Shown here: positions 1-12,179 of the stretch, piece by piece | How positions within the stretch are numbered: the first letter of the stretch is position 1 | Layout: every line of letters starts with the position of its first letter | NCBI GenBank assembly: GCA_900239685.1 | Contig: OENT01000152.1 | Coordinates: forward strand, 62,001-126,000 | Origin: Rotaria macrura | Lineage: Eukaryota > Rotifera > Eurotatoria > Philodinida > Philodinidae | DNA: 64,000 nucleotides | Reading direction: 5' to 3' | Notes under the pieces: generated by a model | The model's input: the letters and a program-made list of their open reading frames with translations, nothing else | The model's database searches: none | What the model was told of the DNA's origin: nothing | Translations under genes and position numbers: made by a program

Positions 1-918
1 AACAACGTTTTTATGTAGTTCTTCTTGACTTTATTTTCTTACTTAACACTTTGTACACGCCAGAACTAGTCATTTTGTGATGCAACGATATTCGAGAACC
101 GGATATTCGATAATAGTCGATGCAACACAATAATGAAAAGGAAAGCAAAATTTAGGCGTCACTCTATATCGAAGTACATGCTGCGTCTTTCTTTGATCGG
201 TGGCCACAGGAAAATTTTACTGATTTATTTCAGCTACTAATATAGAATTTCTAGACTGAATACTCGTTTCTCATACGGCATTCTTTTTTTCACATCGAGT
301 TTTCGTAGTCGAGTTATAATTGAGAGACAATGTCTAGTCGATAATTTATTTTTCGTAATATTAACATCCATAAGTCTATCATCTATGTGTCATTCATTTT
401 TGAAGAACAAATTTTCTTCTGTATTTACTAGTAGACTCGTTTGAACTTATTTATCCTCTCTGTAATAATAAAACGAAGTGTCAACACCTTTTGAAAAAAT
501 TTTCAACATCATGTCTAAAATTTTGTTCCGATCAATAGGTTTCAAAAGTATATCTCGAATAAACATTGAAATAATCGTATTTACTCAGAACTATACAAAT
601 TATTATTTTTTTCAATAATCCGAAGGTTAGACGTCGGAAAAATAGTGTTCTAGGAATTCAAGTTGAGAAGATCGAAGAAAAGCAATGGTTGAAACTCATG
701 TTCAAAATTACTACGATCAATAAGTTCAAATGTTATTTTGTTCTATTTCGTTTTAAAATTATAATTCCTAAGGAGAGCCGATTACCATGTAAATAATTAT
801 CTGAACACGTAGTCAGAAGATTAACACGTTGATAATTCGATTGTATATATATCCTATGTTATTTTGAGAGTCTAATTAAAACATATTATAATTAATTGCT
901 GAATAAATCTTTTCGTAG
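1..918. other. Intron or upstream non-coding sequence of the HECT gene
   Basis: AT-rich sequence with no open stretch resembling a HECT N-lobe or WW domain. It ends in a good acceptor (TTTCGTAG at 911-918) feeding the first visible HECT exon, so it is most simply the 3' part of a long intron. Confidence 0.6.
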
Positions 919-1259
<341 letters not shown>

Positions 1260-4200
1260 GATGATGTTCATCATTTATTGGCCTCGTGTCTGTGCTCGAT
1301 AGTTGCATGTCTTTCTTTTGTTCTTCTTTTCTTGTCTTTTCTTGATCCATTGGCTTATTTATTCAATTAGATTCCTTGTACAAAATGAAGCAAATATTTC
1401 GAAAAATTTCATCACATTTCGAATGTCTATGTACACAGTGAAAAACTAAACCGAAAACATATATACATATTCATCTGTATGTTAATAAAAGTTTGTTATT
1501 TATTTTTTTTTTCATTTCCTCAATACATAATGAATAATTTCATGTCTGTTCCTAGTAATATTCATATCAATATATTATAGTCTCTCATATCTTTGACGAT
1601 ATATTGATATCTTTTTTAATGTCATTCAGAACATTTTTCTTTTCTTTTGTCTAATTTCTCGGTGTGTCCTGTCGACTTTCTTCCTTTCTTTTGTTCCTTT
1701 TCGTGCTTGTTCGTCTTGTACGTATTCAAACAGGTAAGAGAAAGATGAGTGACAATGTTAGCAAAACAAAAACAAACTGAAAAATTTGATTGTTTTCTTT
1801 TTCTGTCCTTTTAAAACAAAAACATCAAAGTATCCTTTTTGTTTCTTTCTCGCAGATATTCGAAATCATGAATAACTATTTTAATTTTCATGGAAAATTA
1901 AAATTAATAAAAACAAACGATGTTGTTCACCATAATTAAACTTTTTTATCATGTACAACATTTTGTTTACTATTGAATAAAATTTTACCAAACAATTTCC
2001 GTTTTCTTGATGAACGAGAATAGAGTCAAATTTACACTGTTTCCTATCAGTGCAAGGCACGATAATGAATATTCTGAAAATACAAGAAAACATGAATAAT
2101 GAAGTATTGTCACAAAATCAAAAATTTTTTTTAGAGTCTTTCATGATTTTCTTATACGATGTCAAATCTGTTTTAGTGAATAGCTTCGATTTTGAAGAAG
2201 GACGAATCGAACGGTTTCAAGTCGAAGTATAGCTCATCGTCGGGATGGATGAGAAGTTGTGTGAACAAAAGAAAGAATAATGTATACCGCTTTTGTTGAA
2301 TATGATTTCAGAAATATTGAATCTATTGTTGAAAGTGAGAAATGTCTGAACGAAACGGTTTGTTCAAAGTTGTGGATTGATATTGTATTCATTTCTGACT
2401 AATTTGACAGCATTCCATTAGAATGTTACATGATGGATAAAAATTTGAATAATAGATTTGTTCTTAGAGAAACTCAGACGATTGTCGTGCAGCTGCTCAA
2501 GTAAACTCTTCAAACAATTTTAAAAAAACTAGTTAAAACAGTTGAATTTTGCTGTGTAATGTTGTTGATAATCCGTATTGATAAACTATGATGTCGAAAT
2601 GACATGAAGTTTGTACACTAGTGTAACCATTAGTATTTTTTCTTCAGAACAACATTATCTAAAATGTCGATCTTTCAAAGAATTTCTACAATAATCCTAC
2701 AAATCATTTGTACATCAAATGTTACGATTGTTAGATTGCGATGTACTCAACCATTAAAGCTATGAACTAAAATTTCAACGTCAATTATTTACTCGTCATA
2801 TCAAGTCTAGGAAAAGTTTTCCATCCAAGAAAATGTGCGCAAAGTCTTGCCGACATTCTTTCACTATTTCTCAACGAAAATAAGCATAGTATTGATAAAT
2901 TCATATTTAGAAAGAACGAGAACACTTTCAATCTCATTCATTGTTTGTTATCGATGTAATTTGTTTTTCAATTGGATATGAATTGAGCAAGTACATTTTG
3001 CTGAAATTTTCAGGTCATTTATTTGAATATATATCTAATCGGAAATGCATGCTTTCTTGCAAGTGAAGATTTTCATCCTTTCAATTTAAATATTCTTTTC
3101 ACATTTTCGTTTACTAATATTTTTACATCGAAGTACAAGAAAGCTTAGTATATCAGGAGTCATTTCCGATAGAAATTAGATTGAAACCTATACTTTTCAA
3201 CGTTTCAATGAAGAAAGAAACCTACAACAAATCGTTAATCTAAGATTTTCCATCCCATTCTTTTTCTCAGGATCATTGGTCGATTTTAAAAAGTATTAGG
3301 ATGAATATTTTTTGAATAAGTGGAAAACATACTCTTGCCTCTAAAAAGAAATAAGACAAATAGTCAATTCTTTGTTACAAATCTGTCAACGTTTCATAGT
3401 AAAATATTAAAATCTGAAAATTCACTAAATATTTTAATATTCGATTTGTATTGATTACTGAATAGAAGCTAATGATTCTGGTCAACGGATGAATACTAAA
3501 ATTTGTAAAAATCTTACTTAAAACAATATATTCTACTGTACAAAACTTGACAAATATATCTGAGAAAACTTGCTAGAAAGACTTTTTTTATTGAAGATTA
3601 ATTAGATGCAGTTTCATCTACTTGTTTTTTCAAACCATGAGAATGATCGATCTGTATGCAATGCCTATAGAAAATTATTCTTTAAAATGCTATAAATTTG
3701 CGCGTCATATGAAATAAACATTTGTTTGAACTCTAGTAGATAATTCCTCGATCATCTTTGCTGAGTTTTACTCTACAGCAATCACTCATCATTCGGTTTA
3801 GTTAATGTGCATAGGAAATAGAGAGAGAGAGAGAGTGCATTGTGGACAACGTATTAGTTGTAGAAGATTTAATAAATTGAAGTGAAGTTGAAAATTTTGC
3901 TTTTTTTCGTGCTAGTTAAATGCCTAACATTTACTATAAATAGAAATCTTGAGTAAATTTGTCATGATTTCAGAGATAACTTTAATAAACCATTCTAGAT
4001 TCTATTTATACCCTACTCAACATCATTCCTGAATACAAGTAGTTTCTGTTTGATTTAATTTATGATGAGTACCATGTTTTGAATCATCTTTCCTGGCAAA
4101 TGTTCTTATACATGAGTTGACATTCTTAAAAAGATGACTTCTATTTATAGTTTCAACAATTTTTTCTCTTTTTACTAGTTCCACTTTCGATCATCCATCT

Positions 4201-6506
4201 GAATCATTTTAATTTGACTTGTTTGCATGTGAAAAACTTCAAAAAAGAACTAAAGATCTTTACCAATTTAACTTAAGAAAGAAAATCATGAACTCTTGAT
4301 AAGACCTTTGTGCTTCGGTATTAAATGATTACTTCTGAATCTTTAAATCATTTACAATAAACTATTCGTATTCTCACTAGTGACAGCTAGAGTAACATGG
4401 CTAGATCAATTTTGTTTCGTCGCTCTATTCTATTGCAAAATCATACTTAAATGGTTTAATTGTAATCTGTTATCCAGCAGAAGATAAATTGAAATTATCT
4501 CTTAGAGAATCGTGTGTACTATATGTTTGTTCATGACACTTACTACGAGTACATAAAACTTAAGATTTTCGTGATTCATGTATGTTTTTAATATTGAACA
4601 ATATGTACGAAGTTATTTTTGGCAAGTGTTGTTTTTAAATTAGAACATCTGAAACGAATCTTCTATGTATGAAAAGGTTTTTAATCAATTTTAAAAGTCA
4701 TTAAAATCCTGATGACAGCCGCATAGTTTTCACAGAACATTTGCAGCATGGTTCCCTCTAGAGAATATCAATTTCACTTGTCCTCGTGCTATTTTTAACA
4801 AAGTATTAGACATTTTCAAGTCATCACTCTTATGCATAAGGTCTTGATCGATGGCATATGTTGATATAGCATTAAGAAAATTGAACTAGAGATTTTAGGT
4901 TTATTGTGAACAATCATTTTTTCTTATGATCCTGATCTTGATCAAATAGATTTTGTAAATCTTTCATTTTACAAATCGCTAACCAAATGATTATTTAAAA
5001 GAAAATGGGATATTTACTCTTTCGATGGTAGAAGAACTCACGCGTTTTTAAGATAGAGAAAATATGATACGTGCACTGAAGATAAATTTAAGATGATCTA
5101 GTACGAACACCTATTTTAATAAAGTTTGTCTATGATGATTGGTACAACATAAAAAATAAATTGACCTTCAACAATATTCCCACTGCGATACAATGAAATT
5201 AATATCGATGGAAAACGTTCCTTTTTTCTTACTCTCATCAAAACTCGACTAGCCATCTTGATGTGTATATGATAATCTATTTTTGTATAGATACTATTTT
5301 TTTAATTTAATTATATGTGATGCTACTGAATCAATAAGTAGATACACATTCGTATGCTATTTTCTCTCATAATTGATTCTAAAGATTGACTGTATGTGTC
5401 AACAAGTACGAGTTGTAGTCGAATTTCATTAATCACGATATTGTTATGTTTATGAAATTTGGTCTTGCTACAAACGAATTCGATAGAAAAAAAAGAGGAA
5501 GAAGACACTATATTTATGTTAACCACGTTTGATCTCTCTAGTTGACGATGCGATAGGCCTTTTAATCAGCCTCCACTTGCTCTACAATCAAAAGCAAACA
5601 TAATTCTTGTACTCCATTCATTGATAGAGTAATTGTGTTATTTTGTTGTTTTCTCATAAATTTACATGTATTTACACTTTGTTCATTATTCTCTGTGATC
5701 AGATAATTGTTTTAGCATAATAATTATATCGGATCCCATGAAAATGAATGATAAGTAGCTGTTTATTTTGAAAAATTCTCAAGCCATTTAAACGAGATGG
5801 CACTGATAAGATCCATGCAAACGTGCTATGATGATGTTCGAGATTCGGCATTGATTAGCATTGTCGATCAGATATTTTCTCATGCATGTTCGTTGATCTA
5901 TTAGTTTTCTGCAATTCATAACTACTTATACGATGGATATAATTAACCAATGCTTATCTAATTGAAACGTTAGAGTTCGAAGAATATCAAGATCATTTAA
6001 AAAATAGACTTCATACTATTGAAACGGCCTCGATCATAAAGTTTTTCGAATGGCTACGTTTTAATTTTGGTTGAAGTATGCTGATGATTCTAAAGCGAGC
6101 TACTTGTTTTGCTATTGTCTCTAAAGATTTCGAATGTCAAATATTATATTTCACATATTCTATACTTCCATTCATTCATGTCATTAACGATGAGTAATCT
6201 GATTGTTTTTCGTCAAAAAATATGATTTACTCGGCGTCAAGATTTGATAATCTGAAGAATCCACTGGAGAACATGCTGTTTTTTTTCCTCCAAATTTACT
6301 TATTAAACTCGCAGTTTTCTCTATTTAGTTAGATTTACTAATCGTATTTTCTCATGCTGTTTTTTTTTGTGTCATGCCGTTAATCTATATAATCCTTCAT
6401 AAGAAGAATATTATTGAATTCATTTTAGACTCTTGTTGTGATCGCTGTTTTTATTTCAAAATTTAATATGCATCATAAACAATAGAAATAAGCGAAAGAA
6501 CTCAAG
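1260..6506. other. Long non-coding interval between the HECT and GPCR genes
   Basis: About 5.2 kb of AT-rich DNA containing the 3' UTRs of the two convergent neighbours. Short ORFs occur (for example a 60-codon one at 2050-2232, plus strand), but none has a recognisable motif or convincing splice context. A short GA microsatellite lies near 3821-3834. I see no RNA gene or transposon here. Confidence 0.5.
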
Positions 6507-9061
6507 TTAGTGAACTAATATGTTATTTTCGAATGAATTTCGATGTTGTATGACTCGTTGAATAGATTGATTACGTGCGATAGGTCTTTGTGTTAATGGT
6601 ACTGATGATGATTTATTTTGTCCTCGTCGACGTAATTTTTGTCGAATAAGTGTAATGATATTTTTTACAGCATGACTCATAACACAGTAGCATAGTGGAT
6701 TAATAACGGAATTTGATAAAGATAGTAATTGTAAAATAGGATTGACATAAAGAACAAGTGTCATTTTCATGTCGATATTTGTTATGTCCGATGAAAGCAC
6801 AATTGTTGTTCTATTGTCGTTTCTTACTGATTTTGTTTCATTTGTAAATGTATTGTCAGGTAAATAAGTATTCGATGTGATATCAATATAAATCGATAGT
6901 ATGTTTGATGGAATTCGTGTAATAAAGAAAACAATAACTTTAAAATTGAGAGATATAACGAAAATGATTTTCTTTTATTACAGATAATAAAATAATGTCT
7001 TACCTAGAGTAATTAATAATTTAACAACACGTCGACGACTTTTCAAAAATCGACTTGCATGTTCAACATCTACGTTTGATCGACGATTATTGTTATTATT
7101 ATTATTATTATTGATATCATTATTACCATTGGACCTTCGATTTGCACCACCAATGATTCTGTTCTGACTTGCAAAAGATGAAAAACTTGATCGAAGTATT
7201 CCACTCATGCGTGGACTTGTGGAATTACGATGACGAGCTGATATTTGGTGACCTTGCTGGGATTGATTTAATGGATTATTAGTGTAAGCATTTTCTCCGA
7301 AATGTCGACCGATAAGTGACGACGAACGACGACATGTTGTACGTGTTGATGCTGTCGTCATCGTCGTTGTTGTCATTGTTGCTGTTGTATTTGTTATTGA
7401 AGATGATTTCGGTTTTATATCTGTTATCGTTGTACTGCGAATGGGTCGATTTGATGTTAATTTTTTTCCAGATAAATTTGTTAACGGACGATATTCATTA
7501 CAGTTTTCATTGTCAATCTCTTGTTGTTGTTTTCGTTTACTATCGTTTTCATAGATTTTATGATAATGTATATAATATGGTCGATTTTTCGATGACGTTT
7601 GTCGTCGAATGTCGTTCGTATCATTATTAGCGAAATCTTCAGATATGGCTGAAAAACGTGCAGTATTTGTTTTTGACGATGATGATGATAACGAATGACG
7701 AACAGTTGAATCAATGAACCAAAGTGAAAAACTTATACGAATGTAACAATATGTCATAAGTGTCAATGGTACTATGAATAGTACAAATAGAAGAATAAAA
7801 TCATAAACTAGACGAGCATTCATATTTTGATGCCATTCTTCAGCACATGCTGTTAATGTTGTATCAAATGGATCGATTATTCGATGATGCACTATTAAAG
7901 GTATCATCAATAGAAAAGCTATGGCAAACAATGAAAAACCAATTGAAGAATCTATTCAAATAAATAACAACATACAAGTTATCCACACAGTTCCAATTAC
8001 AACAAAGATTCTAGTTGATGTACACAATAATTTAGAATGAATTGGTTTATGGATAGCAATAAAACGATCAACACTGACTATGTATGAAAATAATAAAACG
8101 AAAAAGAATCAAAAATTGTGTCTGAAATCATTCTATCTTACCAGCCATGAGTGTAAAAATCGATACTGCTACAGAAGTACCTGGAAATAGATAATGTGTT
8201 ATCATGACAGCATATTTATAATTATTGGTAACAAGCATAAGACTTTATTTTCAATATATCTTTAGAGGAATTTTTCTCATGTAAGATCAAATATAAGTTC
8301 TTTTACATTTATCAACTGGAAAATATTTTAGTTTACTTTATTTTTTAATGTTTGCTTATCAATAAACGAATACACATGAAACCTAAGAAAAAGATTCATT
8401 GAATATCATAAGGATGTTCTAAGATAAGTCACATTTGCTCCTATCTTTCTTTTAATCTCGTCCAATTCAAAAGCCCTAATAAATGGAATTATTTTTCTAC
8501 GCCTTTTCTTCTCTTCTTTCATCATAAGATTCAATATAGGAAATCAGTCAACTTCAAATCGACTATAATAGTTTATATTTTCTCGAAACAATCTTTTTTC
8601 TTTTGTAATCAAACAAAAATGAATTTGATGTTCTTCTAAGAAAAAGAAATTTCACCCTGAATGAATGGCACAAATCGACAAAGAAATTCTCCAAATATCC
8701 AACGTTTATCATAATGATGATAAGCATTAGGCGGTATACAAATCAATGTTGCCAGAAGATCAGATATGGCAAGATTAAGTAGAAATCGATTTGTTAATGT
8801 ACGCATTCGTCGACATTTTATAATAACAATAATAACAAATATATTTGCGATCAGTCCAATGAGAAATATAATAGCATAAGCAAAAAATAGTATAAATGAA
8901 AATAATAAAGATGTATTGGCATGAAAATTGCTATTCCATGATGAATCTGATTGATATGATGAATTCATATGTATTTGAAATTCTTTTAACATAACTAAAT
9001 CTAAAAGAAAATCAAATATTATACTTCGCCGAAGATCTCTATGTAAATTAGTATTTAGCAT
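6507..9061 (-). CDS. Rhodopsin-like GPCR, probable neuropeptide receptor with very long third intracellular loop
   Basis: Five exons on the minus strand keep phase: 9061-8656, 8180-8142, 8077-7976, 7918-7004 and 6937-6507, giving 630 aa. Seven-helix landmarks: TM1 near residue 55 with N-glycosylation sites before it, TM2 with LLNLAISDLLAT, the W-FG-LC motif before TM3, GTSVAVSIFTLMAVSVDRF at TM3 (DRF in place of DRY), WITSFLLMIP in TM4, and TM7 SNSVINPLCY (NPxxY). The TM3/TM4 pattern resembles cholecystokinin or trissin-type peptide receptors, so a peptide ligand is inferred. The third intracellular loop is about 230 residues, rich in Ser/Thr/Arg, with a run of nine Asn encoded by a trinucleotide repeat. 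TM6 lacks the usual CWxP, reading FFITRIPSN. The start at 9061 is the first in-frame Met; a later Met is possible. Ligand unknown. Confidence 0.85.
7087..7126. repeat. ATT/AAT trinucleotide repeat encoding poly-Asn in the GPCR
   Basis: A run of TTA/ATT triplets in exon 4 of the receptor encodes nine consecutive Asn in the third intracellular loop. It is probably length-variable because it is a simple coding microsatellite. Confidence 0.85.
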
Positions 9062-12000
9062 GTTCGTCAGTCGTCATGTAACGATTCAATGACGGATGGA
9101 GCAGAGTGATCATTTGATCGAATTATCCATCTAAACAGAGCTAAAAGAGAAAACTATTGAATAGGTCGAATCATTTATTACACTCTATATGTCACTTTCT
9201 AAATAAAATAAATTAATGTTACTGTTATAGCAATCCAAAAGACTGGTCTCACGAGAAAAATAGATGGATAGTAAGATACCCTCCGTGTTGTTTCCGACTG
9301 AAATCGTTATAGAAATATTGTATAAGAGCAAAAGTGACTCAACATGTCAACGCATAGGCACTGCTTAAAAATATTAAATATTCACAATCTTCCTCTCTAT
9401 ATCATATGAAGATAAATAGAAGATTCAAGTCTCTACGTATATTGAAAGACAATGAATAATGGAACTATCAAAAAAATGCAAAAGAATAACAATCTATCTT
9501 GTCACAAAAACCAATCTCACTAGAATTAATGAAATCTAACGATGCCGAATGGTTTTACAAGAAGTTTAGACAAGTGTTCTTCTGATCTACCTAGATTCTT
9601 TGTGAATGAGAAAAATGGAAATAGAAAAAGTATACAAAGAAGAGAAAAGCTCCTTCTCGATTCTTTTATTGACAATTATAATGATAATGATGATTCTATT
9701 TTTTATCAATGGTATTAGCTTCTTCTTTTCCTCGATTCTTTTCTCATGGCATTGGCTAAGAAAAAGAACATTAAAGTCACAGTCATTCGTCATTCTATTT
9801 GCGATTCAGATCCACCCGAATATCTAATAGGCAATTCTCATACACATAAACCCGATGCGCCAGCTTGTATTTTTTTTCTCTTTTATACTATTGCTTTAAA
9901 TCCTGACATGCCTGTGTATCTTCCCATGTTTCTTTTTCTTTTTTACTCTTTAATTGTGAAATCAAAAAGAAAAAGAATAATTTCTTGCACTGAAATCATA
10001 CTGTTCGATGAAATTAATTAAGATAGCAATCTAGAAGTTTTTGTGAAAGCATTAATCTATGATGAACCAGTTATCCATCAATGAATAAAATATTTTAATA
10101 GACAAAATTTATATACTTTACCATTCATTCAAAAGAACATACACGTTGTTATTCTCCATGAAGAAACTATTAAATTGATATTGAGACTAAACTCTAAGTT
10201 TGAAGCAGTGTTTTCTTTGAAGAAATGATTCATAGTTGATTAAGTTGAGTATTCATTATTTTGAGACTTACAATTAATGGGATAAACAGTTTACTGAATA
10301 GATAGTTTTTAAATATTTGTCACGTTCTACTGTCATTTAGGAAATAATTCTGTATGCATAATGTCACTCAATCTGATTAGAAAGAAAAGAAACACACAAA
10401 TCAAATAAATATGGTCAACAACAGAACTATTCCAATGAGGTGACTGAGATAATTTCTATTTCACAATTCTGTTTTCATTATCTGTTTTGACATTTTATAT
10501 TAAAAACAATGGAAAAAATTTTACATTTAAATTTAAAGAAAATAATGAAATAAAACATGTCCCAAGTATGGTTGTAATTATAGGCTCAAGTGTTGATTCT
10601 ATATCTGTAATCGTGCTGAAGTATTAAAAAAGAACTAATGGTACTTTGGTATGTCTCCTGTTTCCATATTTATCTGTTCACTATAGATGAATTACAAGGT
10701 TCCGAAATTAAAGCTTACAGTCATTGTATACACGTTCTATCTTGTGATGGTATTATCATAAAATAATTGGTGCTGTGTTCACTTGAAAAAACTTCGACAT
10801 AATCATGTGGCAAATTTATAATTTAATGCAATCGTCTAGTTTTAATTAGATTAAGATACAATTGAAATATATTAGATGAAACTTAATTTAGTATTCATGA
10901 ATAACTATAATCTCTTTGAATACAAGTCATGAAAATGTGAACATTTTTGTTGCACGATCGTGCAACAAACATCATATTTAGATATGTATGTGCACGCATG
11001 TGTTTCAAGAAAACATGCAAATTTGTCATGATCCATCAATAGTGTTTTGATTATTTCATACAAGAATGAATAATTATTATTTTTTTGTTACAATCAATAA
11101 TATTCCGGATTTTCTTTACTTTCACAAGATAAAAAATATAAATAAGTGTATATTAAACAAATTAATAACCGTATTTGAATGAATTCATTGTAAGTCATAA
11201 GAAAAAAACGATTCAAGAACAAAAGAATTTTTTAAACTCTGTTTATATTTGAATAGGAAGTGTACAAGATCAATTGAATGTAGATAAAATCTAATGCATG
11301 AATATCAGTGTGATAAATTTCGGATTTTTAACATCGATGAACTAGGTTTTGCTTTCATTTATACTATCGGTAGAATAATGGAATAGAATATTTTAAAGAT
11401 TAATTTCTTTTTCTCTATGGCATGTTTCATTCATTTCTATGTCCGTCTAGATAACATGACTAATACTTTTTCCTATATACTATTCATTCTATTGTTAACC
11501 AAAATAGATAAAAATCATCTATTCTACTTTTAGTTGTTCTGACATTTTAAATGATTAGAAAACAAAAAAATTTAAATGTCGAGCAAATTTAATTCCATAG
11601 GTCAAATAAGTAGATATCTTCAATAAGAAAAAGAATACATCGATTTTTATTAAAATATGTTGCTTTTTCAATTCTACAATAATATTCCTTTAAGTGGCTC
11701 AAGTTTAAACGAATTCGTTTGTTGTATTGATCGATTCGTTCATTAAGGATCAAAAGAATTAATTTTCCATTCTATATGAAAGATTCAAACCTTGATTTTC
11801 ATATGGAATAAAGTTCATGTACAAGGCTACTTTTACCAGTTCAAAAGAGAATATGTTTGTCCTTTGTCTAGGGAGAAATTTCAATGCTTGCAATTTTGCC
11901 ACATACAAGGAAAAATACAAAGAAAAAGCTCATCGGTGTCGTTATAAATTTTGGACGACCTGTAACGCTCAATCATTGATTTGATTCACTATGCATTTTT

Positions 12001-12179
12001 TTCTTCAGATTCATATGTATACTCTAATCCTCAAATCTCATCACTGTTGCTCGGTTGCGATAGTTTCGTCGATGTACATACTGTTGTCTGAAATACTTTC
12101 TTTCTTTTTTTCTTCTCGTTTTCATTTATAAAAAGCACAACAACTATACGTATACAAATAGATTCCAAGAAAGAGACAA
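9062..12179. other. Intergenic region between divergent GPCR and TBATA-like genes
   Basis: About 3.1 kb lying between the 5' ends of a minus-strand and a plus-strand gene, so it should carry both promoters. ORFs at 9587-10021 overlap on both strands and show no family resemblance. A perfect 24-bp palindrome lies at 10946-10969 (listed separately). Confidence 0.5.
10946..10969. repeat. Perfect 24-bp palindrome
   Basis: The sequence centred between 10957 and 10958 (core TTGCACGATCGTGCAA) is self-complementary over 24 bp with no spacer. It could be a symmetric binding site or simply chance; nothing next to it suggests a function. Confidence 0.8.

Noticed and set aside
8120-8140. A 24-nt intron in the GPCR TM4 region (7975-7952)
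   Set aside because: A later acceptor at 7919 gives a normal 57-nt intron and restores the standard Trp-to-Pro spacing of TM4.
9587-10021. Overlapping ORFs on both strands
   Set aside because: No family motif, hydrophobic or Lys-rich low complexity, and mutual overlap on both strands suggest chance.
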